Shown: piece after piece, positions 25,222-34,324 of the stretch | How the letters are laid out: the number at the start of each line of letters is the position of its first letter | Numbering within the stretch: the first letter of the stretch is position 1 | Assembly: GCA_015060015.1 (NCBI GenBank) | Contig: SUZG01000007.1 | Coordinates: 40,249 to 104,248 of the forward strand | DNA from: Rikenellaceae bacterium | Lineage (GTDB): Bacteria > Bacteroidota > Bacteroidia > Bacteroidales > Rikenellaceae | Direction of reading: 5' to 3' | DNA: 64,000 bases | Notes under the pieces: model-generated | Databases searched by the model: none | What the model was told of the DNA's origin: nothing | What the model saw: the letters and a program-made list of their open reading frames with translations, nothing else | Made by a program: the position numbers and the translations under genes

Positions 25222-26322
25222 ATGTATAGAAACGACTCTCGCACGGTCATCACTCTCGATGCCGGCGGAACAAACTTCGTATTTGGTGCGATGCGTGCCA
25301 ATAAATTTATCGTTGAGCCTATCACTATGCCGTCGAATGCCGACAATCTCGACCGTTGTCTGGCAACGCTTGTTAGCGGCTTTGAGCAGGTTATCGCCAA
25401 ATTAGACTGCAAGCCTGTGGCTATCAGCTTCGCCTTCCCCGGTCCGGCTGACTACCCCAACGGCATTATTGGCGGTTATCTGCCCAACTTCCCATCATTC
25501 CGCGATGGTGTGGCATTAGGCCCCTTCCTCGCAGAGAAATTCGGTATCCCCGTATATATCAACAACGACGCCGACCTCTACGCCTATGGCGAGGCTCTGG
25601 CAGGTGCTCTGCCCGAACTGAACGAGAAGTTGAAGGCTGCCGGCAGCAACAAACAGTACAAGAACCTGTTGGGCTACACCTTCGGCACAGGCTTCGGTAT
25701 GGGCTTTGTGAGAAACGGCGAACTCAACCTTGGCGACAACTCGTGCGTCGAGACCTTCTGCCTGCGTCATAAGCTCCACCCCGACGTGATTGTCGAGGAG
25801 GGCGTAGCGGTGCGTGCCGTGAAGCGTGTCTATAAGGAGTTGTCAGGCATTGACGACCCCACATTAGAGCCGAAGGACATCTACGACATCGCCGAGGGTA
25901 AGCGTGAGGGCGACCGTGAGGCTGCAGCAAAGGCTTTCGCCACTATGGGCGAGGTTGCCGGCGACGCTATGGCTACGGCCGTGACGATTGTCGATGGCGT
26001 GATTGTTATCGGTGGCGGCATCACTGCGGCAGGCAAATATTTGAAACCCGCAATTTTGAAGGAGATGCGTTCACAGATTAAGACTCTGGGTGGCGACACA
26101 CTCAACCGCGTGCAGATGAAGGTTTACGACCTTGACAATGAGGAGGAGTTTGCGGCCTTTGCTCGTGGCGAGCAGCGTACAATCAAGGTCTATGGCACAG
26201 ATAAAGAGGTTACCTACGACCCGCAGAAGCGTGTCGGCGTAATGTTCTCGAAGATTGGTGCCAGCACCGCCATATCACTCGGTGCCTATGCCTTTGCTCT
26301 GAACGAGATTGACAAGAAGTAA
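25222..26322 (+). CDS. ROK-family sugar kinase (glucokinase-like)
   Basis: 366 residues. The phosphate-binding motif LDAGGTNFVFGAM near residue 12 and the second ATP-site region YTFGTGFGMGFV near 155 are typical of ROK kinases. FPGPADYPNGIIGGYLPN and NNDADLYAYGEA include the expected catalytic Asp. The zinc motif CxCGxxGCxE found in most ROK proteins is absent; in its place is DNSCVETFCLRHKLHPD. It probably phosphorylates glucose or a related hexose using ATP; the exact sugar is not clear. The gene is convergent with maf and shares a terminator with it. Confidence 0.82.
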   Translation: MYRNDSRTVITLDAGGTNFVFGAMRANKFIVEPITMPSNADNLDRCLATLVSGFEQVIAKLDCKPVAISFAFPGPADYPNGIIGGYLPNFPSFRDGVALGPFLAEKFGIPVYINNDADLYAYGEALAGALPELNEKLKAAGSNKQYKNLLGYTFGTGFGMGFVRNGELNLGDNSCVETFCLRHKLHPDVIVEEGVAVRAVKRVYKELSGIDDPTLEPKDIYDIAEGKREGDREAAAKAFATMGEVAGDAMATAVTIVDGVIVIGGGITAAGKYLKPAILKEMRSQIKTLGGDTLNRVQMKVYDLDNEEEFAAFARGEQRTIKVYGTDKEVTYDPQKRVGVMFSKIGASTAISLGAYAFALNEIDKK

Positions 26323-26340
26323 TATTCAATTATATTATAA

Positions 26341-26382
26341 AATAATAATGGTGTCTTTTGCAAGACACCATTATTATTTATT
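26341..26382. terminator. Shared terminator between the ROK kinase gene and the maf operon
   Basis: AATAATGGTGTCTT, a loop of about 4 bases (TTGC), then AAGACACCATTATT: a 14-bp perfect stem ending in A/T tracts on both sides. Confidence 0.85.
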
Positions 26383-26971
26383 CCAGAAAAGTATCTAACT
26401 CAACATAGACCCTCTGCACGGGCAGGCCCATAACATTATAGAACGAGCCGTTGATGCGTTCGATGCCGACATAGCCTATCCACTCCTGAATGCCATACGC
26501 GCCCGCTTTATCCATCGGGCGATAGTTATCGACATAGTAGGCTATCTCCTCGTCGGAGAGTGTGCGGAAGACCACATCGGAGCATACCGAGAAGGTCTTC
26601 GCGGCAGACTTACTTCGCAGCGTAACGCCCGTAATGACCTTATGCTCGCGGCCCGACATACGCCGAATCATCGCCACAGCCTCCTCACGCGAGGCGGGTT
26701 TTCCTAAAATATCGTTATCGACAACCACGACCGTATCGGCCGTCAAAAGGATATCTCTCTCGCCCAACTCCGCAGGGTAGGCCTCCGATTTCAGGCGTGA
26801 GAGATAGCCTGCAACATCGTCGGCTGCCATATCATCGGGAAAGAGTTCGTCGCACTCAAAGCGTGGGGCGAGTTCGTATCGCAGTCCTGCATCTGCCAAA
26901 AGTTGCTGACGGCGTGGCGACTGCGACGCAAGAATCAGTCGAAAATCCTTTAATCTATCGTGCAGTAACAT
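26378..26971 (-). CDS. maf: Maf-family nucleotide pyrophosphatase
   Basis: 197 residues. The family signature ILASQSPRRQQLLADAG is at the start. The catalytic region LLTADTVVVVDNDILGKP and the C-terminal DKAGAYGIQEWIG are also in place. Maf proteins hydrolyse dTTP, UTP and modified nucleotides to monophosphates and are thought to clean the nucleotide pool. It is the last gene of a seven-gene operon starting at 31022, only 2 bases after the FAH-family gene. Confidence 0.93.
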   Translation of the reverse strand: MLLHDRLKDFRLILASQSPRRQQLLADAGLRYELAPRFECDELFPDDMAADDVAGYLSRLKSEAYPAELGERDILLTADTVVVVDNDILGKPASREEAVAMIRRMSGREHKVITGVTLRSKSAAKTFSVCSDVVFRTLSDEEIAYYVDNYRPMDKAGAYGIQEWIGYVGIERINGSFYNVMGLPVQRVYVELDTFLE

Positions 26972-26973
26972 AA

Positions 26974-27597
26974 TTACATAATATCAAAGTCCAACAAAGT
27001 CTTGCCTCCCAGACGAGCCTTGATATTGTCGCCCGCCTTCACCTCGCCAACACCGACAGGCGTACCCGTATAGATAAGGTCGCCTATGCGGAGGGTCATA
27101 TAACGCGAGATGTGGCTGATAATCTTATCGACCGTAAAGAGCATATCGCCCGTAAAGCCCTGCTGACGCACCTCGCCGTTGAGCTCCATCTCGAAATGCA
27201 GGTTCTGCACATTGCCACCCAATTCAGAGAGTGGAATAAACTCGTTGGAGAGTGCTGCCGAGTGGTCAAAGCCCTTCGCCAGCTCCCACGGAAGACCCTT
27301 TGCGATAGCCTCACGCTGGATATCGCGTGCCGTAAAGTCGATGCCGAGGCCCACCTCCTCGTAGCAACGCGAAGCGAACTTCTCGTCGATGCACTTCGCA
27401 AGGCGTGTGATACGGACAACCAGCTCGCACTCATAATGCACCTCATTGGAGAACGAGGGGATATAAAAGGGGTCGTTGTTACGCAAAAGAGCCGTATCGG
27501 GTTTCAAGAAAAAGAGTGGCTCTTTGGGCAACTCGGCTCCGTCGTGGAGCTCTTTTGCGTGGTCGGCATAGTTGCGACCAATACAGATTATCTTCAT
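26974..27597 (-). CDS. Fumarylacetoacetate hydrolase-family protein
   Basis: The ATG at 27597 is chosen because MKIICIGRNYADHAKEL is the usual start of the family and because it overlaps the upstream stop as ATGA. The product is 207 residues. Metal-binding residues are in EVHYECELVVRI, and GIDFTARDIQ, KGFDHSA and TGTPVGVGEVKAGD are in the right order. Such enzymes hydrolyse or decarboxylate beta-diketo acids, or act as oxaloacetate decarboxylase or tautomerase. The substrate here is unknown; there are no aromatic catabolism genes nearby. Confidence 0.87.
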   Translation of the reverse strand: MKIICIGRNYADHAKELHDGAELPKEPLFFLKPDTALLRNNDPFYIPSFSNEVHYECELVVRITRLAKCIDEKFASRCYEEVGLGIDFTARDIQREAIAKGLPWELAKGFDHSAALSNEFIPLSELGGNVQNLHFEMELNGEVRQQGFTGDMLFTVDKIISHISRYMTLRIGDLIYTGTPVGVGEVKAGDNIKARLGGKTLLDFDIM

Positions 27598-27899
27598 TGT
27601 TTTTTGAATTTTTCTCTCTTTACATTTACATATATCGCCACCGCCACAAGTATTCCGCAGGGAATCAAGCACAACATCAGCATATACAGCCCCTTGCTCG
27701 GCATAAGTGGCGAGAGCAGCACTGACGGCACTCCCGCAAACATTGCGTTCGACACAAAGCGAGCAACTTTTGCGATATCAACCTTCTCGCGTTCAGCCTT
27801 TGGCATAGTGTTGTAGCCCGCCATCGTTTCGGGATAGCGACGCAGGAACAAGGCTATCAAGCACCACACTACGGCAAAAATTAGTGCACCGAAGAACAT
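27594..27899 (-). CDS. DUF3784-like small membrane protein
   Basis: 101 residues. Three hydrophobic helices are likely (about 3-20, 50-66 and 70-92), joined by a basic loop (RRYPETMAGYNTMPKAEREKVD) that is typical of DUF3784-type proteins. It overlaps lpxB by 19 bases at its start and the FAH-family gene by 4 bases at its end (ATGA), so translational coupling is likely. No function is known. Confidence 0.75.
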   Translation of the reverse strand: MFFGALIFAVVWCLIALFLRRYPETMAGYNTMPKAEREKVDIAKVARFVSNAMFAGVPSVLLSPLMPSKGLYMLMLCLIPCGILVAVAIYVNVKREKFKKQ

Positions 27900-29026
27900 T
27901 TTTTCTGTAAGGTTGTTACGATATCTTGGGCAAACCTCTCACTCGCACCCGCACCGCCAATCAAGGCTCGCAACTCGTCAAAGTCTTTAAGCATCTTTTC
28001 GCGTTTCTCTCCGCCCGGCAGCAATGCCCGCAACTCCCTCTCCGCCTCATCGACCGAGGGCTTATAGACCACCATCTCGCGTACAACCTCGCGATTCATA
28101 TTGATATTCACAAGCGACACGAAAGGAATCTTCAACAGGTAGGGTTTCACCTTCTCATAAAGCCACGGAATACCATACACGACCAACTCGGGAACGCCGA
28201 TAAGGGCCGTTTCCAAAGTCGCCGTACCCGATGTAACCACCGCAGCCTCTGATATTTGCAGCAACTCGTATGTCTTGTCGCAGACGAACTTTACGGGCAT
28301 ATCCTTCGTAAAGACCTCATACTGCTCGCGGGCAATCCAGCTAACGCCTGCCACAACGAACTGCCTCTCGGGCATACGTTCGGCAAGCTCGGCCATAAAA
28401 CGCAGATTTGCCTTAATCTCACTCACGCGACTGCCCGCCAAAAGTGCCACAATGGGCCTCTCATCGAGGCCATTTTCCTTGCGAAAAACACTCTCCTCGG
28501 GGGCGGCAGCACAACGGTCGGCAATGGCATCTACAATGGGGTTACCCTCAAAATGCGGCTCGATACCCTTACCGCGGAAATACTCCTTCTCGAAGGGGAA
28601 GATGATATAGAGTTTATCGACAAACTTTTTGAGTGCCTTCACTCTATGCTCCTTCCACGCCCACACCTTGGGGGCGATGTAGTAATGCACCGGAATACCC
28701 TTTTTGTGGGCAAACTCGGCAATCTTTATATTGAAGCCCGGGTAGTCAATCAGGATAACCACATCGGGAGAGAAGGCCTCGATATCGCGACAGCAGTCGC
28801 CCATCTGCCCAAGTATGGTGCGGATGTTCATCGCCACCTGCACAAAGCCGAAGAACGACATATCGCGGTAGTGTTTCAAAAGATTCTCCCTGCCGCCCAC
28901 CGCCGACATCATATCGCCTCCGCAGAAGCGAAACTTCGCATCCGCATCGGCTTTTAATATGCCCTTCATCAGATTTGAGCCATGCAAATCACCCGAAGGC
29001 TCACCGGCGATAATGTAATATTTCAT
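27881..29026 (-). CDS. lpxB: Lipid-A-disaccharide synthase
   Basis: 381 residues of a GT-B-fold transferase, family GT19. MKYYIIAGEPSGDLHGSNLM is the hallmark N-terminus. The middle part has DYPGFNIKIAEFAHKKGIPVHYYIAPKVWAW, and the C-terminal half has LLAGSRVSEI and TSGTATLETALIGVPELVVY. LpxB joins UDP-2,3-diacylglucosamine with lipid X at the inner membrane to make the lipid A disaccharide. This confirms an LPS-bearing Gram-negative. It lies in an operon between an unknown exported protein and a DUF3784 protein. Confidence 0.95.
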   Translation of the reverse strand: MKYYIIAGEPSGDLHGSNLMKGILKADADAKFRFCGGDMMSAVGGRENLLKHYRDMSFFGFVQVAMNIRTILGQMGDCCRDIEAFSPDVVILIDYPGFNIKIAEFAHKKGIPVHYYIAPKVWAWKEHRVKALKKFVDKLYIIFPFEKEYFRGKGIEPHFEGNPIVDAIADRCAAAPEESVFRKENGLDERPIVALLAGSRVSEIKANLRFMAELAERMPERQFVVAGVSWIAREQYEVFTKDMPVKFVCDKTYELLQISEAAVVTSGTATLETALIGVPELVVYGIPWLYEKVKPYLLKIPFVSLVNINMNREVVREMVVYKPSVDEAERELRALLPGGEKREKMLKDFDELRALIGGAGASERFAQDIVTTLQKKCSSVH

Positions 29027-29029
29027 AGG

Positions 29030-29647
29030 TTATTCAAATTTTACCTCAAAATATATATAATCATCCATCTTGTACTTCTCCGTCCAAAGGCTTGGATGGA
29101 TATGTTCATCACGAATCGGGCAATAGTGGCGGCCTGCCATTTTATCTCCCGTTGGTAATTCCACCTCAATATATTCTCCTGTGTTCAATGAAATTACAGG
29201 GATAGGTTCATCGACCGTTAGAGGTTTGTCTAAAAATGTCTCCATCAATATTGCCTCCTCGCTATTTATCTTAACAGGAAGAGTAATCTTGCCTGCCGTG
29301 CAATCTACTCGCAAACTGACAGTGTCCTGACCAGAGGGGATAGCATAAAACTTTAAGCACAACGAGTCGTTATCACGCACCGTACCTTTGAGCATTCCTT
29401 GCAGCATATCATCTTGCACCTTTCCGTTTTCGACACGATGGCACTTCAAGGCATATCGTTTGTCCTTAATATTTTCGCCCTTTAAGGTTACGCTGTACGC
29501 CCGAATCTTCTGCATATCCAAAACCGTTTGGAGAAGTTCCGAAGATTCGGTTGCAATCAAATCTTGGTACTTAATTGTAATTTCTTGAGCAGAAATTGTT
29601 GGTAATGCTACGCACAGCACGACCAATAACAGCAGTAATCTCTTCAT
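29030..29647 (-). CDS. Exported protein of unknown function
   Basis: 205 residues with a signal peptide (MKRLLLLLVVLCVALPTISA) cleaved before QEITIK. No recognised domain. The rest is likely beta-rich (CLKFYAIPSGQDTVSLRVDCT, TLPVKINSEEAI). It lies 3 bases before lpxB and 11 bases after trmD. Its base composition seems more AT-rich than its neighbours, which may point to a later insertion into the operon. No function can be given. Confidence 0.65.
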   Translation of the reverse strand: MKRLLLLLVVLCVALPTISAQEITIKYQDLIATESSELLQTVLDMQKIRAYSVTLKGENIKDKRYALKCHRVENGKVQDDMLQGMLKGTVRDNDSLCLKFYAIPSGQDTVSLRVDCTAGKITLPVKINSEEAILMETFLDKPLTVDEPIPVISLNTGEYIEVELPTGDKMAGRHYCPIRDEHIHPSLWTEKYKMDDYIYFEVKFE

Positions 29648-29658
29648 TTCTATATTAC

Positions 29659-30342
29659 TTATTTCATTCTCTCCAACAAATCAGGGCGAAGTTGCTTGGT
29701 GCGCTCGAAGGCTTGCTCTTCTTGCCACTTTTCTATCTCGGCAAAGTTACCCGACAAAAGCACATCGGGGACCTTCCAGCCGCGAAAATCCGACGGGCGT
29801 GTATATACGGGCGGAGCTAACAAGTCATCCTGAAAGCAGTCGGTCAGGGCCGAGGCCTCGTCGCCGATAGCACCCGGAATAAGGCGTACAACAGCATCGG
29901 TGATGACGCACGCTGCCAGCTCGCCACCCGTCAAGACATAGTCGCCAATGGATATCTCGCGAGTGATAAGGTGCTCGCGGATTCGGTGGTCGATACCCTT
30001 ATAGTGACCGCACAGGATGATGATATTCTCGCACATCGAGAGGCGGTTTGCCTCGTGCTGGTTGAATGTGATGCCGTCGGGCGAGGTGAAGATAACCTCG
30101 TCGTAGTGGCGTTCGGCCTGCAACTTCTCGATAAGCTCAAAGACAGGCTCGCACTTCATAACCATACCCGCCTCGCCACCAAAGGGATAGTCGTCGGTGG
30201 TCTTGCGTTTGTCGTGGGCGTAGTCGTGCAGATTATGCACCACAATCTCGACCAGACCACTCTCCTGTGCACGTTTCAGGATAGACTCGTTCAGTGGCGA
30301 CTGCACCAGCTCGGGGACAACGGTTATAATATCTATTCTCAT
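29659..30342 (-). CDS. trmD: tRNA (guanine-37-N1)-methyltransferase
   Basis: 227 residues. The SPOUT knot motifs are visible: [33 protein letters not shown] and [17 protein letters not shown]. The enzyme methylates G37 next to the anticodon and so prevents frameshifting. In many bacteria trmD is next to rplS; here rplS is 24 kb away. It sits second in an operon behind an MBL hydrolase gene. Confidence 0.95.
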   Translation of the reverse strand: MRIDIITVVPELVQSPLNESILKRAQESGLVEIVVHNLHDYAHDKRKTTDDYPFGGEAGMVMKCEPVFELIEKLQAERHYDEVIFTSPDGITFNQHEANRLSMCENIIILCGHYKGIDHRIREHLITREISIGDYVLTGGELAACVITDAVVRLIPGAIGDEASALTDCFQDDLLAPPVYTRPSDFRGWKVPDVLLSGNFAEIEKWQEEQAFERTKQLRPDLLERMK

Positions 30343-30353
30343 AACTTACAGCG

Positions 30354-31022
30354 TTAATTTTTGTAATTTACCTCCTGATTCAGCACCTCAACGATGAAGG
30401 GGTTGTACATCGACTCGTGACCGATGTTGCTCTCCTCGCCGTGGCCGGGGTAGATCTTCACCTCGTCGCCCAGCGGCAGCAGGTTGTCGATGATTGAGCG
30501 CATAATCCACGAATAGTCGCCACCCGGAAGGTCGGTGCGGCCGATGCTCTCGCGGAAGAGGGTGTCGCCCGTAAACAACACCTTCGACTGCGGCTCAAAG
30601 AGTGCCACATGGCCCGGAGTGTGGCCGGGAGTGGGGATAATCTGCAATGTGGTATCGCCAAACTGAATGCTCTCGCGGCCCTCCAAGTCGATATCCAGCA
30701 TGGGCATATCGCCGGCACGCACGCCGAAGAGTTCGGCACTTGCAACGCCATTTTCCAGCAGGAACTTATCCTTTGACGACATGGCAAAGGGTACATCGTA
30801 GCAGCGGCAGACGAACTCGGCACCCAGCAGGTGGTCGAAATGTCCGTGGGTGTTCACCGCCATAACGGGCGTGAGGCCCCTCTCCGAAATAAAGTTTTCG
30901 AGCATAGCGTTCTCTCGCTCTGACGAGTTGCCGGCATCGATGATTACGGCTTGCAGTGTAGCGTCCCACACCACATAGGTATTCTCCTGCAAAGGATTGA
31001 AAACAAGACGTGCAATATTCAT
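30354..31022 (-). CDS. Metallo-beta-lactamase-fold hydrolase (glyoxalase II-like)
   Basis: 222 residues. The zinc motif THGHFDH is near residue 58, followed by PTPGHTPGHVALF, FTGDTLFRESIGRTDLPGGD and a final YPGHGEES His. These match the short GloB-like group that hydrolyses thioesters or other esters. The C-terminal substrate domain of true glyoxalase II is absent, so the substrate is open. It is the first gene of the operon leading to trmD and lpxB, with a promoter box at 31050-31057. Confidence 0.87.
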   Translation of the reverse strand: MNIARLVFNPLQENTYVVWDATLQAVIIDAGNSSERENAMLENFISERGLTPVMAVNTHGHFDHLLGAEFVCRCYDVPFAMSSKDKFLLENGVASAELFGVRAGDMPMLDIDLEGRESIQFGDTTLQIIPTPGHTPGHVALFEPQSKVLFTGDTLFRESIGRTDLPGGDYSWIMRSIIDNLLPLGDEVKIYPGHGEESNIGHESMYNPFIVEVLNQEVNYKN

Positions 31023-31049
31023 AGTTCTATGGTTTATCGTTTAATCTGT

Positions 31050-31057
31050 CAAAGATA
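31050..31057 (-). promoter_or_regulatory. -7 promoter box for the MBL-trmD-lpxB-maf operon
   Basis: TATCTTTG on the minus strand, 27 bases upstream of the first ATG (31022). No -33 match is evident. Confidence 0.6.
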
Positions 31058-31090
31058 ATAATATTTTTTGGCATTGCCGATAGGGATAAT

Positions 31091-31490
31091 AAAAAAGGCG
31101 GGAAATATCCCGCCCAAAACAATTTACAGTGATTAGTACCTCTACTCTCCCTCTCAAAAAAATCCCAAGAGGGAAAATTGCTTTTGGGTGAGGAGATTTT
31201 GCGACTTTTGAAGCCGCAGAAACCGCAGCATACCAAGCGTATGTGAGGATTTCGAGGACAAAAAAGGCGGAAAAGATTCCGCCCAAAACAATTTAGTTTA
31301 ATTAGAACCACTACTCTCCCATATTCAAATATTCCCAAGAGGGAAAATTGCTTTTGGGTGAGGAGATTTTGCGACTTTTGCAATTACAAAAACCGCAGCA
31401 TACCAAGCGTATGTGAGGATTTTTGGAATAAAAAAGGCGGAAAAGATTCCGCCCAAAACAATTTACAGTGATTAGCACCACTACTCTCCC
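31091..31490 (-). repeat. Tandem 170-bp repeat with three successive terminators
   Basis: Units begin at about 31092, 31261 and 31431 (the third is partial). Each carries a minus-strand terminator: GGCGGG...CCCGCC at 31098-31115 or GGCGGAAAAGATTCCGCC at 31266-31283 and 31436-31453, each followed on that strand by a T-run. The full units also share the CCGCAGCATACCAAGCGTAT module seen near 16430 and, more weakly, near 19360. The second unit contains a copy of the last codons of the SIMPL gene (ACCACTACTCTCCCATATTC). No gene is present in 31023-31480. Confidence 0.8.
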
Positions 31491-32182
31491 ATATTCAACA
31501 CGAAGCGGGCTGATACGTTGTAAGTAATCGTAATCTGCTTAAACTCCACATCCGGCTCAACATAAGCCTCCTCGGTGGCACTGTCCATATTAACGGCTCG
31601 CCCAACGGTTTTGTTGGCGTAGAAGACGGGACGTGAGGTTGTGGTATAGTCGTTAATCTCAATGCAAGGGCCTATGCTCTGGCCGATAGCCTCGGCAAGT
31701 TCCGCAGCCTTTGCTTTGGCAGCACGGATAGCCTCTTTGCGGGCCTCGGCACGATACTCCTCAATCTTCGAGCATTGCGCACGCACGACATCGACATTTG
31801 AAATCTTCACAGCATCGAGGGCCTCAAAGACATCGCGAGCCTCGGCAGCAGAGCCCACTTTGAGTTCATATTTGGTAGCGGCAAGCGACGACTTGCGGCG
31901 GAAATAGTTGCTCGACATATCGACAACCGAGAGTTGTTTCTCGACATCGATATTCAGGCGTTTCAAGGCCTGAAACATATTTTTACGCTGCTCCTCCAAC
32001 GACACCTTCCCCTTCGTGTCACTCTCGTCGAGTGTGATTGAGAGAAATATCTCGTCGGGCGAAACCTTAATTTCGGAGTTACCATTCACCGAGACGTAGG
32101 GCTTAACATCATTCTGTGCCTGTGCAACATTCAACGAAGTGAAGCATAGCATAGCAACTGCCAATAAAATCATCTTTTTCAT
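31481..32182 (-). CDS. SIMPL-domain (DUF541) exported protein
   Basis: The ATG at 32182 (MKKMILLAVAMLCFTSLNVA) gives a proper signal peptide; the open frame begins 16 codons earlier. The product is 233 residues. The SIMPL domain spans about 25-230: YVSVNGNSEIKVSPDEIFLS at the start, a repeated beta-alpha-beta pattern, and TITYNVSARFVLNMGE at the end. Members are periplasmic or outer-membrane proteins of unknown role, some linked to stress. The last codons are duplicated in the downstream tandem repeat. Confidence 0.85.
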   Translation of the reverse strand: MKKMILLAVAMLCFTSLNVAQAQNDVKPYVSVNGNSEIKVSPDEIFLSITLDESDTKGKVSLEEQRKNMFQALKRLNIDVEKQLSVVDMSSNYFRRKSSLAATKYELKVGSAAEARDVFEALDAVKISNVDVVRAQCSKIEEYRAEARKEAIRAAKAKAAELAEAIGQSIGPCIEINDYTTTSRPVFYANKTVGRAVNMDSATEEAYVEPDVEFKQITITYNVSARFVLNMGE

Positions 32183-32239
32183 AGTCGTAAATTTTTCTGT
32201 TACATAACTATAACGAGCCACAAGGGGCAAATAGTATGC

Positions 32240-33652
32240 CTATCGGCGAATAAGTTTCACAACATTCTCGACATGGTGCGTATGGGGGAACATATCGACG
32301 GGCTGTACCGCAACGACCTTATACATAGAGTCCATCAACGCCAAATCGCGTGCCTGCGTGGCGGGGTTGCAGCTGACATAGACGATACGTTCGGGGGCGG
32401 CACGCAGGATAACCTCGATGACGCGTTCATCGACACCGGCACGGGGCGGGTCGAGGATAATAACATCGGGCTTGCCGTTCTGCTCGACAAACTTATCGGA
32501 CAAGACATCCTTCATATCGCCGGCATAGAACGAGGTGTTCCCGATGCCGTTGATTGAAGAGTTTATCTTTGCATCCTCGATAGCCTCGGGGACATACTCC
32601 ACGCCGACCACTTTCTTTGCCCGGCGGGCACAGAAGTTGGCGATTGTTCCTGTGCCGGTATAGAGGTCGTAAAGCACCTCGTCGCCTTTCAGGTCGGCAA
32701 ACTCGCGGGCTACCTTATAGAGTTCGTAGGCCTGCTCGGAGTTGGTCTGATAGAACGACTTGGGGCCCACCTTAAACTGCAAACCCTCCATCTGCTCGAC
32801 AATATGATCTTTACCCGCATAGCAGATATGCTCCAAATCGCCCACCGAGTCGTTCCACTTGGTATTGACGACATAGAACAGCGATGTAATCTGCGGGAAC
32901 CTCTCTTTCAGCATCTCCATAACCGATGTAATCGCCTCGCGGGCATCCTCGTTGAAGACCACGATGACCATAACCTCGCCCGTAGAGGCGGTGCGGATGA
33001 TGATATTACGCATAAGACCCTGATGCTCGCGGCAGTTGTGGAACGAGTAACCCTGCTCGATGCAGAAGGCCTTGATAGCCGCACGGATAGAGTTTGACGG
33101 CTCGGCCTGCAAGTAGCAGACATCGATATCGAGCACCTTGTCGAAGCAGTTGGGGATATGGAAGCCCAAAGCCGGCTGGCGTTCAATATCGCCACCTGCG
33201 GCAATCTCCTCGTAGGTAAGCCAACGCTTGTCGGCGAAGGTAAACTCCAACTTATTGCGGTAGAACTGCGTCTTCTTTGAGCCTAAACAGGGCTTAATCT
33301 CCGGCAACTCGACCTTGCCGATACGCGACAGCTGGTCGAAGACCTGCTCGGTCTTGAAACGCAACTGCTCGCTGTATGGGAGGTTTTGCCACTTGCAGCC
33401 TCCGCACACGCCAAAATGGGGGCAGAAGGGCTCCTCACGCAGCGGGGAACGCTTCACATAATTGACCACCACTCCCTCCATAAAACGGCGGCGACAGTTA
33501 CGAATCTGCACATCGACAACATCGCCCGGCACGGTCATCGGCACAAATACAACCTTCTCGTTGTAGCGGCCCATAGCCTTGCCCTCGGCGGCCAGAGTTG
33601 TTATCTCCAAAGCCTCGATAAGAGGATAGTTCTGCTTCTTTCTTCTTGCCAT
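32240..33652 (-). CDS. rlmD: 23S rRNA (uracil-C5)-methyltransferase, RlmD/RumA family
   Basis: 470 residues from the ATG at 33652 (MARRKKQNYP); the open frame runs further but the extension is Bacteroidota-untypical. An N-terminal TRAM domain (EITTLAAEGKAMG) is followed by iron-sulfur cysteines (CPHFGVCGGCKWQ), SAM-binding YDLYTGTGTIANF, DPPRAGVD and the catalytic Cys in YVSCNPATQARDL. The enzyme makes m5U at 1939 or a related position (747 or tRNA U54 in paralogues). The exact target cannot be assigned. It is transcribed away from cdd. Confidence 0.88.
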   Translation of the reverse strand: MARRKKQNYPLIEALEITTLAAEGKAMGRYNEKVVFVPMTVPGDVVDVQIRNCRRRFMEGVVVNYVKRSPLREEPFCPHFGVCGGCKWQNLPYSEQLRFKTEQVFDQLSRIGKVELPEIKPCLGSKKTQFYRNKLEFTFADKRWLTYEEIAAGGDIERQPALGFHIPNCFDKVLDIDVCYLQAEPSNSIRAAIKAFCIEQGYSFHNCREHQGLMRNIIIRTASTGEVMVIVVFNEDAREAITSVMEMLKERFPQITSLFYVVNTKWNDSVGDLEHICYAGKDHIVEQMEGLQFKVGPKSFYQTNSEQAYELYKVAREFADLKGDEVLYDLYTGTGTIANFCARRAKKVVGVEYVPEAIEDAKINSSINGIGNTSFYAGDMKDVLSDKFVEQNGKPDVIILDPPRAGVDERVIEVILRAAPERIVYVSCNPATQARDLALMDSMYKVVAVQPVDMFPHTHHVENVVKLIRR

Positions 33653-33789
33653 AAATTCAAAAATATATGGTTCAGCATCGTTCAGCAACACCAAACGATA
33701 TAATTCCGTTTTCTTTGCCACAAAGTTACACAAAACAATTTTATATTCGCCTCTGCAACACCCTTTTTAGACCATTTTTCGCTGTGGAG

Positions 33790-33821
33790 TTTGTTTTATT
33801 CTGCTTTTGTCGCTATTTTTG
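33790..33821 (+). promoter_or_regulatory. Promoter of the cdd-rluA-dtd operon
   Basis: TTTG at 33790-33793, 20 bp, then TATTTTTG at 33814-33821. The start site near 33828 supports translation of cdd from the ATG at 33851 and not from the upstream in-frame ATG. Confidence 0.75.
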
Positions 33822-33850
33822 TAGAGAGATACGATAAAAATCGTTGCACT

Positions 33851-34306
33851 ATGAAGAAGGAACTTAACATCTGTTACGAACATTACGAGTCAAAAGAGGC
33901 TCTGCCGGAGGCGGACCGTACGCTGGTAGAGGAGGCGATAAAGGCTACAGAAAGAGCCTATGCAAAATACTCCAACTTTAATGTCGGTGCCGCAGCACGC
34001 CTGCGTAGTGGCCGCATAATATCGGCCGCCAACAGCGAGAGTGAGGTATTCCCATCGGGACTCTGTGCCGAACGTTCGTTGCTCTTCTACTATCAGACGA
34101 ACTTCGCCAACGACCCCATCGAGGCCCTTGCCATAGCGTCAAACCCCTCGGAGAGAGAGTGTTATCCGTGCGGTAACTGTCGCCAGACGATTGTCGATGT
34201 GGAGCATCGTCAGGGCTCGCCTATGCGAATTATTATGTGGGGCAATGGTACTGCATCGGTGATTGACTCGGCAGAGAAACTGCTCCCCTTCACATTCAAA
34301 CTGTAA
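33851..34306 (+). CDS. cdd: Cytidine deaminase
   Basis: 151 residues from the ATG at 33851. The zinc-site signatures are clear: SGLCAERS with the first Cys and the catalytic Glu, and PCGNCRQ with the two other Cys ligands. AKYSNFNVGAAARL is the usual substrate-binding beginning. It deaminates cytidine and deoxycytidine to uridine for pyrimidine salvage. Next is a pseudouridine synthase gene 18 bases on, forming an operon with dtd and a DUF4924 gene. Confidence 0.92.
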   Translation: MKKELNICYEHYESKEALPEADRTLVEEAIKATERAYAKYSNFNVGAAARLRSGRIISAANSESEVFPSGLCAERSLLFYYQTNFANDPIEALAIASNPSERECYPCGNCRQTIVDVEHRQGSPMRIIMWGNGTASVIDSAEKLLPFTFKL

Positions 34307-34324
34307 GTTCAAACCACAAGAGAG

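Noticed and set aside
31027..31383. 118-codon frame in the tandem repeat downstream of the SIMPL gene
   Set aside because: It translates the terminator repeats; no start signal, and the DNA repeats explain it.
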